A stretch of 64,000 bases of DNA from Stenogyne calaminthoides. Its lineage: Eukaryota > Streptophyta > Magnoliopsida > Lamiales > Lamiaceae. Below the pieces are notes generated by a model. The model saw only the letters and a program-made list of their open reading frames with translations. It was not told where the DNA came from and ran no database searches. The stretch covers positions 19,218,691 through 19,282,690 of the forward strand of contig JBBCBC010000034.1 in assembly GCA_037126765.1 (NCBI GenBank). Reading direction: 5' to 3'. Of this stretch, positions 10,002 through 21,027 are shown piece after piece. A program made the translations under genes and the position numbers. Position 1 is the stretch's first letter. Every line of letters starts with the position of its first letter.

Positions 10002-10386
10002 CTCTTGCAAGTCTTGATTTTGGTTGCATTATTTTAAAACAAGTGATCTCACTCCGAATTTGATTCAGAGAATATGCTTTATGCATTTTCATTCGAGATC
10101 TTTATTGAAATGTTACCTTTCTTAGTTAGCATTTTGTGTCTGATACGATACTAATCCAATTTTTCAAGTTCACGAAAGTGATGATCATAAATAAAATTAT
10201 GTTTGCACGATTTTTATTTTTTCTGATCACTTGAACATTACATTATAATGTGTATATTCGACTAGGTAGGTACAACTGCAATTGTAATAATAGAGTGAAA
10301 AAAATTGGTACCTTAAAGTAATTTTTTTCAAAGTTCTATAACCATTTCATAGAATAGAAGATTTTATAATTATGTCTTAAGTAGGT

Positions 10387-10603
10387 TTTCTGTGCACAAG
10401 TTACGCCATGCAATTCAAGAGCATTTTATTAACGTAAAAATTATTTCACTAAAAACATTCAATTTGTTTACACTGTAACATGCAATTTGTTCACTGTAAA
10501 ATAAAGTGAATGTTTTAGAGTAATAAGTTGCACGTTTAGAAAATGCACTTAAGTTACACGATGCTCCTGATACATACAAGACTTTGACTTATGTTTTAAT
10601 ATA
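10387..10603. repeat. Candidate short inverted-repeat element, copy 2
   Basis: Resembles 3285-3510: starts near ctgtgcacaagttacgccatgc, ends near cacgatgctcctgatacata, and contains aataagttgca and aatgcac. Boundaries are approximate. The surrounding 10022-11325 is otherwise AT-rich without a gene. Confidence 0.4.
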
Positions 10604-11325
10604 TGAGCACCATGATGACAATATCCATATATCATGTATGTGAATAATGTCACAAACCCTTGAATACAATATTGCGCAAATCAATATGCCTCAAATAATA
10701 TGGATATACACATATTTATCCTTATAATCACATAAATTTGCATGTGTACTTTTTCTTTATGGTATGCTCGATTTTTATTTTTTTAAAAAGACACGATTTA
10801 CCTTTAAAAAATTCACAATTTTTTTATTCTTCCTTCAATGTGCGCACATGCAATATTTCATAAAGGTGTCCCTCAAATAATATATTTGAACGATAGATAC
10901 ATTTTTAACGGGGAGATACTTACTGGTTTTAACTTCAAATACTGATGATCAATATAATCCAGAAGGCATACGAGATAAGGTTTTTGGTTGATCCTTCATC
11001 TTCATCTCAAATTCTGATCAATTGACCTCTCTCTCAATTGGTTACCTATGTTTGCAAACTGTTCTCCAATTTTTTATTATTCCTTACTATAATACTATAT
11101 ATTCCCCTTAAACGCGCAGAAATTGGAAATTCTGCGTAAGCCATTACATGATTCTATTCTATTCCTACAACACATTATATATATATATTTATAAAGTAAA
11201 ACAATGAATAAAGAACAATTAATACAAATAAACCTGAGCCGAACAATTGACCAAAGCCCTCTTTATTTGTGGCATGATTCTCATCCTTCATCGCTGGAAT
11301 TAAGAAATCATAACAATAAAATAAA

Positions 11326-11520
11326 GAGTGATGCTTGTGTGCACCAATTTGATTCAATTCTAATTTAGATAAATCATAAACCCTAAATATAAGCCCTAAA
11401 CTAGGTGGGGTGAAACATGAATCATTTGGGCCAGATTCGGATCGGGCCGGTTGGGTCCGGACCGGTGAAAAAAAAACCATTCGGATTGAGTCCGGGTCGG
11501 GTAAAAAACTGAAAAAAAAT
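11326..11520 (-). repeat. Dispersed repeat, related to 4301-4430 and 63972-63995
   Basis: Its GC-rich half (gggccggttgggtccggacc) reads, on the other strand, like 4301-4430, including the attached gtttagggcttat. Its left edge gagtgatgcttgtgtgcacc (11326) recurs exactly at 63972. The 116-codon minus ORF here (11175-11525) is repeat-derived and has no known domain. Confidence 0.5.
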
Positions 11521-11548
11521 ATCAAATTCCACCAATTCTAAATGAGCC

Positions 11549-11680
11549 ACTCTTGTGTGAAACCGTCTCACGATGAAATATGTTGTAATTTGGACATTGA
11601 CTTTTTAAGACTTTGAGAAGGGTGTGTGTTAATTGTACTAAGTTGTATTCCTCTCATGCATGAGACCGTCTCATATGAGT
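11549..11680. mobile_element. MITE with GAGACGGTCTC termini, copy 2
   Basis: 132 bp from actcttgtgtgaaaccgtct to gagaccgtctcatatgagt, inverted-repeat ends matching those at 2950-3080, with the better-preserved arm on the right here and on the left there. Confidence 0.7.
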
Positions 11681-12406
11681 TTTTTTATCATTCTAAATTG
11701 CATAAAATAAATACAGGGATGGATAAATAGAACTTGAAAAGCCACAAAAAAAAAAAAAAAAAAATGAAGGGACGACGACGGTTTACATGGATTTCTAACT
11801 TGGGCCCCAAGTATCTCGGTATTGAACCTCAGTCTTCTATTTTTATTTGGGCTAATGCTAAACTGGACTTGTTGGGAAACAAATTCAGGCTTAACCCTTA
11901 CACCATTTAGTAAAGGGGCCAAGAAGAACACACTAATAAGATAGGTATATTTTAATATTTTTTAGCAGGAAATTCTTAATGATATTTTCTCCCGTATATT
12001 AATCCATTAAATCGGTTCTCGAAAAAAGAAAAAGTCCATTAAATTTTTTTTCCAAGAAAATTCAATAAATCCCATGAAGTACGTTGACGATACTTAAAGT
12101 GCACATTAATTTTAATAAAAGGCTAACATACGTACCCTAAATTAGCTACTTTCGAGTTTCACGTACTCTCCCAGTATTTAGAATACTTTGTACTAAAAGA
12201 ACAAAGATGGGATAATCATCATATAATAACATTAGGGACGAAACATGCATGTTCCTAGCTTTACCATTTAGTACTTGTCTCTAATTTGTACACTTTGATC
12301 ACATAATAATTAGCACTTCCATGCCAAAAAAAGAGGACTAGTGTATATAAAACCGAATTAAAGTACTGAATGCATTAAGTGCCTGGATTGGTCTCTCTCT
12401 CATTAA
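11681..12406. other. AT-rich intergenic stretch
   Basis: No gene or RNA seen. The 86-codon minus ORF at 11671-11931 overlaps the MITE end and a homopolymer run and shows no domain. Confidence 0.4.
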
Positions 12407-12411
12407 ATCAG

Positions 12412-12941
12412 TGAGAGAATTCCGTCTCATCTAAAAGCTCTAGCTTGTAGGGAGGGTCGGAAATAATCTATTTATTTAACTTCCCTCAATACTCCCCCTC
12501 AAGCTTTTAGATGAGACGGAATTCTCTCATGGTATCAGAGCCCAGGTTGTGGGTTCGATTCCCGTGGAAGCACTCCACCCATTTAAATTGTCCACTCTGT
12601 TTGGCCTCCTCTCCAGAGAGCAGAGGCAATGATTCGGCCCACGAGTGAGGGGGAGTATTGAGGGAAGTTAAATAAATAGATTATTCCTGACCCTCTCTAC
12701 AAGCTCGAGCTTTTAGATGAGACGGAATTCTCTCATGGTATCAGAGCCCAGGTTGTGGGTTCGATTCCGGTGGAAGCACTCCACCCATTTAAATTGTCCA
12801 ATCTGTTGGGCCTCCTCTCCCGAGAGCAGAGGCAATGATTCGGCCCACGAGTGAGGGGGAGTGTTGAGGAAAATTAAGTAAATAGCTTATTCCTGACCCT
12901 CTCTACAAGCTCGAGCTTTTAGATGAGACGGAATTCTCTCA
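12412..12941 (+). mobile_element. TRIM retroelement: tandem units with one inverted LTR
   Basis: Target duplication ATCAG (12407-12411 and 12942-12946), ends TG...CA. Two 206-bp units each contain a primer-binding site TGGTATCAGAGCC (12530 and 12736, initiator tRNA-Met type) directly after an LTR end (ATTCTCTCA), a short internal region, and a polypurine tract (gagtgagggggag) before the next ~80-bp LTR (TATTGAGG or TGTTGAGG to TCTCTCA). The first LTR is followed by only the last part of a forward LTR and lies inverted, so the outer 29 bp (TGAGAGAATTCCGTCTCATC...) are perfect inverted rather than direct repeats. No coding capacity. Confidence 0.8.
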
Positions 12942-13059
12942 ATCAGCCTTTGAAAATTCTGCAAATGTCCTCTTTTTTTTTTTTTTTTTTCTAATGCTTC
13001 AAATGTCAAGGGGGAAGAACTAATAGGTACACCCACTAAGTAGAAATAGCAATCTGATA

Positions 13060-13715
13060 CTCCCTCCGTCCCAAGATAACTTGAACACTAAAAATGACAA
13101 TCAAACCAAGTAAAGTGGGTTTGAGTGGAATAAAATAATGGTGTTGTGGGTGTATTAATATTATAATTGTTTTCATTTTGAGAGTGTTCAAGTAATGTGA
13201 TGCGAACGAGGATTTTGGGCCCAATGAGCCCTGCGAGAATGGGCCTTGCGATAAAAAATAGTATCCTAGTTTTGATTCTTGCAAGATTGTCCCATTTTTA
13301 TAAAAGATATTGTCCCATATTTCACAAGATACATCAAGATCAAGCAAGAATACCAAGATTCACGTTTTATTCTTTATTCTTAGGTTATTTTATTTCATTT
13401 TAGGCTATCTTTTAGATTTGGTTAGATTTAGTCCTTTTTTTGATTAGGTTTGATCCTTTTGTCTATTTAAACAAGACATGTACGTTTTTTTTTCAGATTA
13501 ATCAGAATAATAATAACTTGTTTCTTAGCAAATTCTTGTTAAAACCAATCGTTCACGCCTGAGTCAGGGCGTCGATTTTATCGTGTATTATATTCGTTCT
13601 CCTGCTAGCCTGCGCTAGGGCGACGAATTTATCTTGTTTCCAAATCGCGGTTCTCATCATAATGTTGGGACGTACAAATAAGGTAAGTGTTCAAGTAATG
13701 TTGGGATAGAGGGAG
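13060..13715. mobile_element. Stowaway MITE split by a solo LTR
   Basis: CTCCCTCCGTCCCAAG at the left and TTGGGATAGAGGGAG at the right, flanked by TA (13058-13059 and 13716-13717). About 190 bp of MITE remain once the 462-bp LTR is discounted. The same MITE family recurs at 63623-63813 (shared gacttgaacact and aataagg...gtgttcaagtaa). Confidence 0.85.
13198..13659 (+). repeat. Solo LTR, target duplication TAATG
   Basis: 462 bp from TGATGCGAACGAGG to GCGGTTCTCATCA (termini TGATG/CATCA), between two copies of TAATG (13193-13197 and 13660-13664). It matches the LTRs of the element at 61568-63622 in reverse orientation. No internal region remains, consistent with LTR-LTR recombination. The two overlapping ~100-codon ORFs here are chance frames in the LTR. 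Confidence 0.85.
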
Positions 13716-14107
13716 TACAATTTATGCTTTTGCCACATTTGTAACTCTGCTGGAAATTGTATAAGGGAGAAATAAGTGGTGCATTGATTTAACTTCTTCT
13801 GTCACAGTCTCTGCTTAACGTTAATCAGGATTTCGAACCCCAATGTAGGATTTTATTATTTTGCTTTTAAATTTTAAACCATACAAAACCTTTTCCTCTT
13901 CCATTCTTCCCTAGAAATTCTTGCTCACAATTATTTTAGAGAGAGAAATTTTCGTTCTTCATCGGAGATAGATTTTTTTCCACCGGAATTCGCTTGAACC
14001 ACCACTTCATCACCTACTCTCTCTCCCCCCCAACCCCACCCCTAACCCATACATCCCTATTTATATTAATGTCGGAAAATCACACACTCAAGCCTCCATC
14101 CACACCT
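13716..14107 (+). other. Possible leader of a host gene interrupted by the CACTA element
   Basis: CT-rich runs (ctctctcccccccaaccc), a tatttatattaat motif and short A/T runs resemble a plant 5' UTR, and 31168-31330 beyond the CACTA element continues in the same CT-rich style. No coding exon could be fixed on either side. Confidence 0.3.
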
Positions 14108-14800
14108 CACTACAAGAAATCGCACATTTCGTGACGAAATTTTTGTGACGACACAATATTCGTCACAATATGTTACCTAAAGGTGATAAATCTATTTTTC
14201 GTCACTAAAAAGTGAGAATTTGTGACAAATTTTATTTTTGTCACTACTGGTGTTTTTTTTCGTCATGAATTTAAAATTTTCATGACAAAAGCAAGAAATT
14301 CGTCGCAATAAACGTTGGTGACGATATGCATAATTTTTAGTGACGAAATTCAACGTCATGAAAAATAGTATTTTATGACAACTATATGTTTTGTCATTAC
14401 TTATTTAAATGAATTTGTGACGCACTTAATTCGTCACAAGTTTATTTTGTGACGATCGTCATTGTAATTAGTGACGATCATAGTCGTCATATAATATAAA
14501 AATTTGATGACGATTTTATGTTTCGTCACTAATTGTTCATAGTAATTAGTGACATATTCTTTCGTCACCAATATTGATATATAGTGACGATTAAAAATTA
14601 TTTTTAATGACACACTTATTTCGTCACAATATTATTCAGTGACGATCTTAATTTTAATTTGTGACGATCACTATTGGTCATATAATATAAAATGTTCATG
14701 AAAATTTTATGTTTCGTCATTAATTGTTCATAGTAATTAGTGACATAGTATTTCGTCACCAATATTTATACATGGTGACGATTAATAATTTTTTTCATAT
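14108..14800. repeat. Left terminal and subterminal repeats of the CACTA element
   Basis: Dense array of GTGACGA, TTCGTCAC and TGACAAA motifs in both orientations, with two larger related blocks (about 14440-14560 and 14640-14790, sharing gttcatagtaattagtgaca). In En/Spm elements such repeats bind TnpA. No gene. Confidence 0.85.
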
Positions 14801-14849
14801 AAAATATATATTTTATTAAATAAAACTGTCAATATATAATTTATTAAAA

Positions 14850-15130
14850 AAATTCTGGAAAATGAAATTAATGGCAAGTTAAACAAAAATTTGGGGTGAG
14901 AAAGGTTTGAACCCTCGACCTTGAGGTTACTCACAAGATATGACACCAACTGTGCCACCATCCCATATGTGAGAAGAGGATTAAAAACGACGAGAAAGAA
15001 GCAAAAATTCTCAAATTCTGGAAAATGAAATTAAAGGAATCAAAAATTTGGAATGAGAGAGGCTCGAACCCTAGACCCTGAGGTTTCTCACAGGTGTCGA
15101 GACCAACTATGCCACCACCTAATTTGCGTA
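14850..15130 (-). repeat. Two tandem tRNA-like SINE-type units
   Basis: Two related units (about 14850-15000 and 15005-15130), each starting attctggaaaatgaaatta. Read on the minus strand each contains a tRNA-like head: TGGCACAGTTGGTGTCA or TGGCATAGTTGGTCTCG (box A) and GAGGGTTCAAACC or TAGGGTTCGAGCC (box B). The acceptor and anticodon stems do not pair into a convincing tRNA, so I read them as SINE-derived and duplicated in tandem. 15131-15587 holds no gene I can support. Confidence 0.5.
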
Positions 15131-15587
15131 TGTTTTGAATACAAAATTATAGTTATTCCATTAATGTGTTACATAATATAATTACAATATCCCCAAATCG
15201 TACTCCCAACTTTCTTCCAACCTAATTCTACCAGAAAACTGCGGGAATCAAATAGAATTCCCCAATTTTGGCATGAATCAAACCTTTCGTTACCAGAAAT
15301 CGCGACGAATTTGGCACTCCTACCAGAAATCGCGATGAAATTTGGCGCATTCAGTCGATGTTCTTGATTCGTGAAATTTTTTCAGGAAATTGAGCAAACA
15401 ATAATAGGTACGCTATTTCTTGATCTGGGCTTTCGATTTTCGTGTTGGGTATACTTGGATAAGTGCACATGAGAGGGAATAAATCAATTCTGGACCAATT
15501 TGTATTCTTGTTTTTCTGACTGCAATTTATTATCTGAGCAGGTTTTATTTCATTAGAATTTAAAGTCTTCAATTTGGTTCTTAAATA

Positions 15588-16055
15588 ATGAGTAAATGTG
15601 TAGTTCAGCTTCTGTTTGATTGTTGTTTCGGGATTCTGGATAGCCGGTTTTGGATAGAATACATTTTCAGGAATGCTCTTAAAACTTGTAGTTTAACATC
15701 ACATCTTATATATAATAATAAGGTAGAAATGGAATTAGGCATGGGAGGTGCATTAATTTGTGAATTAGGGAAGTACAACAGTTATTCATTGGATGAAATG
15801 TTGTCAGATGAGGCCTACTTCATGTCACAACTAATGGTCGCCAATTCGATTAATAATAATAATAATGAGGCTGCATCTAGTAATTTATGGCATGAAAGTG
15901 GATTCATGTATGCCAATTTTCCGTTTCCATCTGATCATCATGTGATGGAGCATGTAATGGGATCAGGAGATGAATATCACATGACAATCAATATGGTGAG
16001 TGAGGAGGAAGAGGAGTGTAACAATATGTATCATGTGCTGATTTACCCACTGTAA
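15588..16055 (+). CDS. Unidentified ORF (155 aa) inside the CACTA element
   Basis: The first 47 residues are unlike the rest and may be non-coding; an internal Met at residue 48 (MELGMGGALICELGKY) may be the real start, giving 108 residues. The C-terminal part has an Asn run (NSINNNNNEA), a His/Met-rich stretch and an acidic patch (SEEEEEC), a composition seen in plant transcription-factor tails, but no known domain. It sits between the left subterminal repeats and TnpD, where CACTA elements often carry captured host sequence. AATAAA-like sequences follow (16078). Could also be a chance ORF. Confidence 0.35.
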   Translation: MSKCVVQLLFDCCFGILDSRFWIEYIFRNALKTCSLTSHLIYNNKVEMELGMGGALICELGKYNSYSLDEMLSDEAYFMSQLMVANSINNNNNEAASSNLWHESGFMYANFPFPSDHHVMEHVMGSGDEYHMTINMVSEEEEECNNMYHVLIYPL

Positions 16056-17327
16056 ACACAAATTTTGTATTTAATATATGAATAAACACGAAAAAGGAAG
16101 TACAAAGAAGATTTCTTGAGTTGAATGAAAATATATTTGCTTAAACTTCCTTTTTTTTGATTAGTCGTCTCATTGGAATATGCTCACTTTTTCCGTCTTT
16201 TGTATCAGTTTGGGGGGATGGGGCAGGGAAGGGAATTAGATACAGTTAACATAGATGTTATGTTTTGATGATTCCATAACTATACTTTCATATAGATGCT
16301 AAGCCAAACATATATTTGAAGTATACACACGTCTTTTGTTCCCTTATTCAATTCCTTCAGTCCTAATCTGCCAACCTTAAGTAAATTCTGAATAATCAGA
16401 AGTCAAAAAATATGTGGCATATATCCATGTTCTATTTAATGCTTAAAATTAAATAATAACAAACATTATATCAAACCTGAACTTCCAAAATTTAAACATG
16501 CTTTCATAGAAAAGAGAATCACAATAGTATGAAGACTCTTTTTTTTTACATTTTACTTGGTTTTGTTTTTTTCTTTGGTGCAATGCTAGAGGTATTCAAT
16601 TATTGTGAAATTTAATTCCGGTGTTCATAAATGTTTATTTAAGTATACATCTCGCTAAATCAAGATCATTAACTTCGCCTTTGAGCAAAAGATTATTCTA
16701 TCAAATCGCTAATTAGAAATTTGTAGGAGTAGAATGATGAATGACATACATCCAGCTGTGTTGGAGGTGGTTTCCGTGTTAATTTCATCTTTTATGGATT
16801 CGTTCAGGCAAACACCTTGTTACTCATAGTAATAGAATAGTGTTGGTCACATAAATATCTCTTCTCCGCTTTTTGCGGTGCACTTTGATTATTTATATCG
16901 TTGGTATTATAGTTGTATCAAGTCGAATCTAAACTCTTAGCTTGGAATCGGAGCATTGCCAAGAGTTATTATAATTTAAAGCACAATTTTAATCACCAAA
17001 GATTTAAACGAAATGTTGATACACACATCTTTTGTTCATTTAAGTAGCCTTATGAGTTTCAAATTGAGTTATACAAGTTCATGCTTGTTATAATTACGAT
17101 AAAAAAAGCTACATTGAATTTGTTATAATTACGTCCCATTACTTGTTATATCTATTTCAAAGATGTCCATAACTTGGAAAGAGTCATATATATACTTATA
17201 TATTTCTGAAATTTTAGGATTTGTGAATAATAGATCAAAAGTTGAAACTTTGACAATATGGGTGTTAGTTTGGATATATTGGCAGGATTTAATATATATG
17301 TGATCCTTTTTCCATTTAATTGGTGTA
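16056..17327. other. AT-rich interior of the CACTA element upstream of TnpD
   Basis: No gene recognised. It probably contains the TnpD promoter and a 5' intron: the sequence just before the TnpD ATG, ttaattggtgtag, looks like a 3' splice site. Confidence 0.35.
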
Positions 17328-17334
17328 GTGCAAA

Positions 17335-18243
17335 ATGGACAAGAGTTGGATGCGTGATACCAAGTGGTCTAAAAGTTATGTAGATGGAGTAAAGAGTTTT
17401 ATGCAATTTATTAAAACTCATATGGGTCCAACGTGTGATGTTCGATGCCCTTGTCAAAAATGTTTGAACTTAACATTTAAAGGTCAAATAGAGGTTATGC
17501 ATCATGTATTGGAGAATGGGATAGATGCAGCGTACATTACGTGGTTTTATCATGGTGAGCCTAGATTAAGTGACGTGGGTACAAGACTTGATAGTGATCC
17601 GATAGACGAAGACCACAATGAAGAAGATGATGGAGTTAGCGAAATGTTGTTCGACCTCGGTCAGCAATACACTAACGCATATAATGATAATATACCAACT
17701 GAGGATAACGATACTAGTGGTCTCCCTACATATCTTGAGGCACTCATGAAAGATACTCAAGCCGAATTATATCCTGGTTGTAAGAAGATTTCAAAGACAT
17801 CATTTATCATCCAATTGCTCCATATAAAAGTGTACAACAAGTTGAGTAATAAAGCTATAGATATGATGTTGGGTCTGATGAAGTCAGCTTTTCCTGATGG
17901 TGAGACACTTCCACGTACTTGCTACGAAGCTAAACAGTATTTACGTGATATGGGATTAGGTTATGAATGTATCCATGCGTGTAAGTATGATTGTGCCTTA
18001 TTTTGGAGTGAAAATAAGAATTTAGAGGCTTGCCCTACGTGTGGAACTTCTCGTTGGAAAATCAACAATGGTATAGGGAAAAAGATACCACAAAAGGTGT
18101 TGAGGTATTTTCCAGTGAAACCTAGACTACAACGCCTTTTCATGTCTTCAAAAACCTCTAAGAAGATGGTTTGGCACAAAGAAAAACGCATCGATGATGA
18201 TTATATGAGACATCCAAATTCTATAAGCGTGGAAAGATTTTGA
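17335..18243 (+). pseudogene. CACTA TnpD transposase, N-terminal part
   Basis: Begins MDKSWMRDTKWSKSYVDG and has the transposase-associated domain (PF13963 type) with the zinc-ligand cluster CDVRCPCQKC and HHVLENGIDAAYITWFYHGE. After an acidic linker comes the start of the Transposase_21 region: LYPGCKKISKTSFIIQLLHI and ALFWSENKNLEACPTCGTSRW. TnpD is the DDE-type enzyme that cuts CACTA ends. The start fits the family and follows a likely 3' splice site. The frame ends early at HPNSISVERF because of a frameshift; homologous sequence continues in another frame directly after. Confidence 0.85.
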
Positions 18244-18954
18244 TAGTGAGTTTCCTGGTTTTGCTAATGATCCAAGAAATGTTAGATCGCCCTGGCTGGC
18301 GATGGCTTTAATCCATTTGGAAACATGAGCACCACTTATAGCATGTGGCCAGTTATTCTAGCGCCGTTGAATCTCCCTCCTTGGGATTGCATGAAACAAG
18401 CATTCCTTATGTTGTCTTTGCTTATACCAGGGAAAAAGTCACCAGGGAAAGACATTGATGTCTACTTATAGCCATTAGTTAAAGAATTAACTAAATTGTG
18501 GGTTGAAGGTTTGAGACCTTTGATGTCTCTTTATAAATGTAATTTTTCGGATGCATCTTTCTTTGTCTTGTGGACTATCAACGACTTCCCAGCATATGGT
18601 GACCTATCCGGATGGGTTACTAAAGGATACATGGCTTGTCCGGTTTGCAATGATCAAACTTGCTCTCAGAGACTACGAAACAAGTTGTGTTTCATGGGGC
18701 ATCGTCGAAATTTACCAAAAGATCATCCTTGGAGGAGAAGTAGAAAGTTCAACGGTAAAAAAGAAGACGGAGAACCACCTAGAGAATTGAGTGGGGATGA
18801 TGTGTTGTTACAGTTGGAGAGACTTCCAGTTCAAGCACCTGGAAAATATTGTAACAAGAAGAGAAAAAGGACGGCTGAGGAGTTGAATTGGTCGAGATGT
18901 AGTATTTTTTTTTTGATCTGCGCTTTATTGGAGCAAGTTGAAGCTAAGGCATAA
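18244..18954 (+). pseudogene. CACTA TnpD transposase, central catalytic region
   Basis: Continues the Transposase_21 (PF02992) homology: FPGFANDPRNVR, NMSTTYSMWPVI-type sequence, PPWDC, GKSPGKDIDVYL, then WTINDFPAYGDLSGWVTKGYMACPVCN and LCFMGHRRNLPKDHPWRRSRKFNG. Several frames are needed to read it, and TAG near 18470 interrupts ...IDVYL. The piece at 18496-18954 is the longest open stretch and ends out of frame in QVEAKA. At least two frameshifts and one nonsense codon make it non-functional. Confidence 0.85.
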
Positions 18955-19743
18955 CTTAGACGTAATGCATATAGAAAAGAACATTTGCGAGTCTGTATTA
19001 GGGACCTTGATGAATATAGAGGGGAAAACAAAAGATACAGTAAAAGCAAGACTAGATTTAGAAGACATGGAAATACGCAAGGAGTTGCATATGTCTAAGA
19101 AAAGTAATGGGAAGTATGTTATGCCGGATGCTACTTATGTTCTAGACAAGAAAGGAAGACAAGCCTTTTGTGAGTTTCTAAAGTCCGTTAAGTTTCCGGA
19201 TGGATATGCTTCTAACATCTCTCGTTGTGTTGCTACAAGTGATCAGAAGATATCAGGACTTAAAAGTCATGATTGCCATATACTATTACAACGAATATTA
19301 CCAGTTGGTATACGTGGATCCTTAGCCAAGAATGTAGTTGACGTTCTAGCCGAAGTTGGGTCATTTCTTCCAACGGTTGTGTTGTAGGAAATTGAAGAGG
19401 TCCGAGTTGCCAAAAATGGGAGAAGATATCAACTTGATCTTGTGTAAACTTGAAACAGTTTATCCTCCCCGCCTTTTTTTGACGTCATGGTACATTTATC
19501 TTCTCATTTACCTAGAGAGGCATTACTTGGTGGACCAGTTCAATTTAGATGGATGTATCCAATCGAGAGGTTGTATTTGGATCGATTTCTTTTTATGTAT
19601 ACTTTATTTCACACTATTCACATAATAATAACCTTCTATTTCTTTTGTGCGAGATCATTATGTGTGTTGAAGCAAAGTGTAATGTAATAAAGCTCATCCC
19701 GAAGGGTTTGGTTCTTGAGGCGCATTGCAAGGGGAGTGCTTAA
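18955..19743 (+). pseudogene. CACTA TnpD transposase, DUF4218 region
   Basis: Starts RHNLDVMHIEKNICESVLGTL, the usual junction after the catalytic core, then DUF4218 (PF13960 type): SGLKSHDCHILLQRILPVGI at about residue 104 of the 149-residue segment. A frameshift near 19380 moves the rest (FFDVMVHLSSHLPREALLGG, VQFRWMYPIERL) into other frames, ending in a degraded C-terminus by about 19740. In an intact protein this is continuous with the next piece. Confidence 0.85.
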
Positions 19744-21027
19744 CCTTCGCTCAATGTACTTGAGGGGAATTGAGACTAGATTTAACAGAGATGAGCGAAA
19801 TAATGATATAGGAACTGATGATAGTCTATGGATCTTCAGTCAAAAATATCGTCATCTTGGGGTAGCTGATTATGTTCAATTACCAGAGGATGAGTACAAC
19901 GACATGCAATGGTTTGTTTACCAATATTGCGATGAAATAGAACCATTGCTTGAGTTGATTATGTATTCTGTAAACTTGTTGAGCATTTTAAAAAGTATTT
20001 ATCAAATTATCAAAACTTGCAATGACATTTTTTATTGTAGGATGCACAAGCAACAACTTCAGTTGGAAGGTTGTACCAACATAGATAAAGATCACAAACG
20101 AAAATTTCCTGCATGGGTCAAAAACACATGTAAGATAGCGAAGCTTTCAATTTTATAATTTTTTTCAATTACATAATGTTTTGCCTACATCTAATTATTT
20201 ATTCAATTTCACATATTATTTTCCAGATGAGTCAAATTTATAATGCTGAACCATCAGATGTAAATGAGTCTATTTATTCTCTTGCTTGTGCACCTAATAG
20301 GCTGGTAAGGAAGTACACTGGATGCATTGTGAATGGGGTGAGATTTCTCACTATAGAGCGTGATGGTCATCTTAAGAGTCAAAACAGTGGGATTGTTGTA
20401 GAAGGGAATCATGGTGATGAGAATATTGATTTCTTTGGTATTTTGACGGATATATTTTATCTTGACTATGTGAAGGATAGACATGTTACTATTTTCAAGT
20501 GTGATTGGTTTGATCAAGGGAGGAAAAAGGGGGCATGGATACGAAAGGAAGGAAATATAACAAGTATTAGAGTAACAGGGAAATGGTATGAGGATGATCC
20601 TTTTATATTTGCTGATCAAGCGAGACAGGTTTTCTACATTAATGATCCCAAATTAGGAGGAGATTGGCGAGTGGTGCAACTAGTCCAGCATAGACATATA
20701 TATGATGTTGATGAGATGCAAGATGAGGATGTGAATATTGATGAAGCACAAGTAGAACAAGAAGTATATCAGGAGAATTATATTGATGATGCATTTGAAG
20801 TCGGTATTGGCGAAATACAATCACTGCAAAGGGAGGACACAGATGTGGAAGAAGTTGAGCAGTTGATAACCTCAACAACATCTGAAGTTCATGAAGAATT
20901 GAACTTAGACAATTTCGATGAGGATGAGTTAGATGACACCTTAGTTGATTATTGTAGCAGTGAAGAAGACTCTCAGAAAAATAGTATTTCCGACGACGAG
21001 AGTGATGATGACTACACATCAGGTTAA
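19744..21027 (+). pseudogene. CACTA TnpD transposase, C-terminal DUF4216 and acidic tail
   Basis: Has MYLRGIETRFNRDERNND (19757 on) and VQLPEDEYNDMQWFVYQYC, an intron-like AT-rich insert (about 19965-20040, ending in ttattgtag), a second insert ending ttttccag (20226), then a long open segment with DUF4216 (PF13952 type): GIVVEGNHGDENIDFFGILTD, VTIFKCDWFDQG and ADQARQVFYINDPKLGGDWR. The last ~110 residues are highly acidic (EQLITSTTSEVHEELNLDNF, DDESDDDY). GT and AG sites around both inserts suggest real introns, so this 3' portion is better preserved than the core. Confidence 0.8.

Noticed and set aside
12530..12542. tRNA-Met-like sequence TGGTATCAGAGCC, repeated at 12736, 38971 and 46834
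   Set aside because: These are retroelement primer-binding sites next to LTR ends, not tRNA genes.
13036..13403. Overlapping ORFs of 106 and 68 codons
   Set aside because: Frames inside a solo LTR and Stowaway MITE.
14108..14800. Regular GTGACGA/TTCGTCAC array considered as CRISPR-like
   Set aside because: Motifs are in both orientations with irregular spacing and lie at a CACTA terminus; plant DNA.
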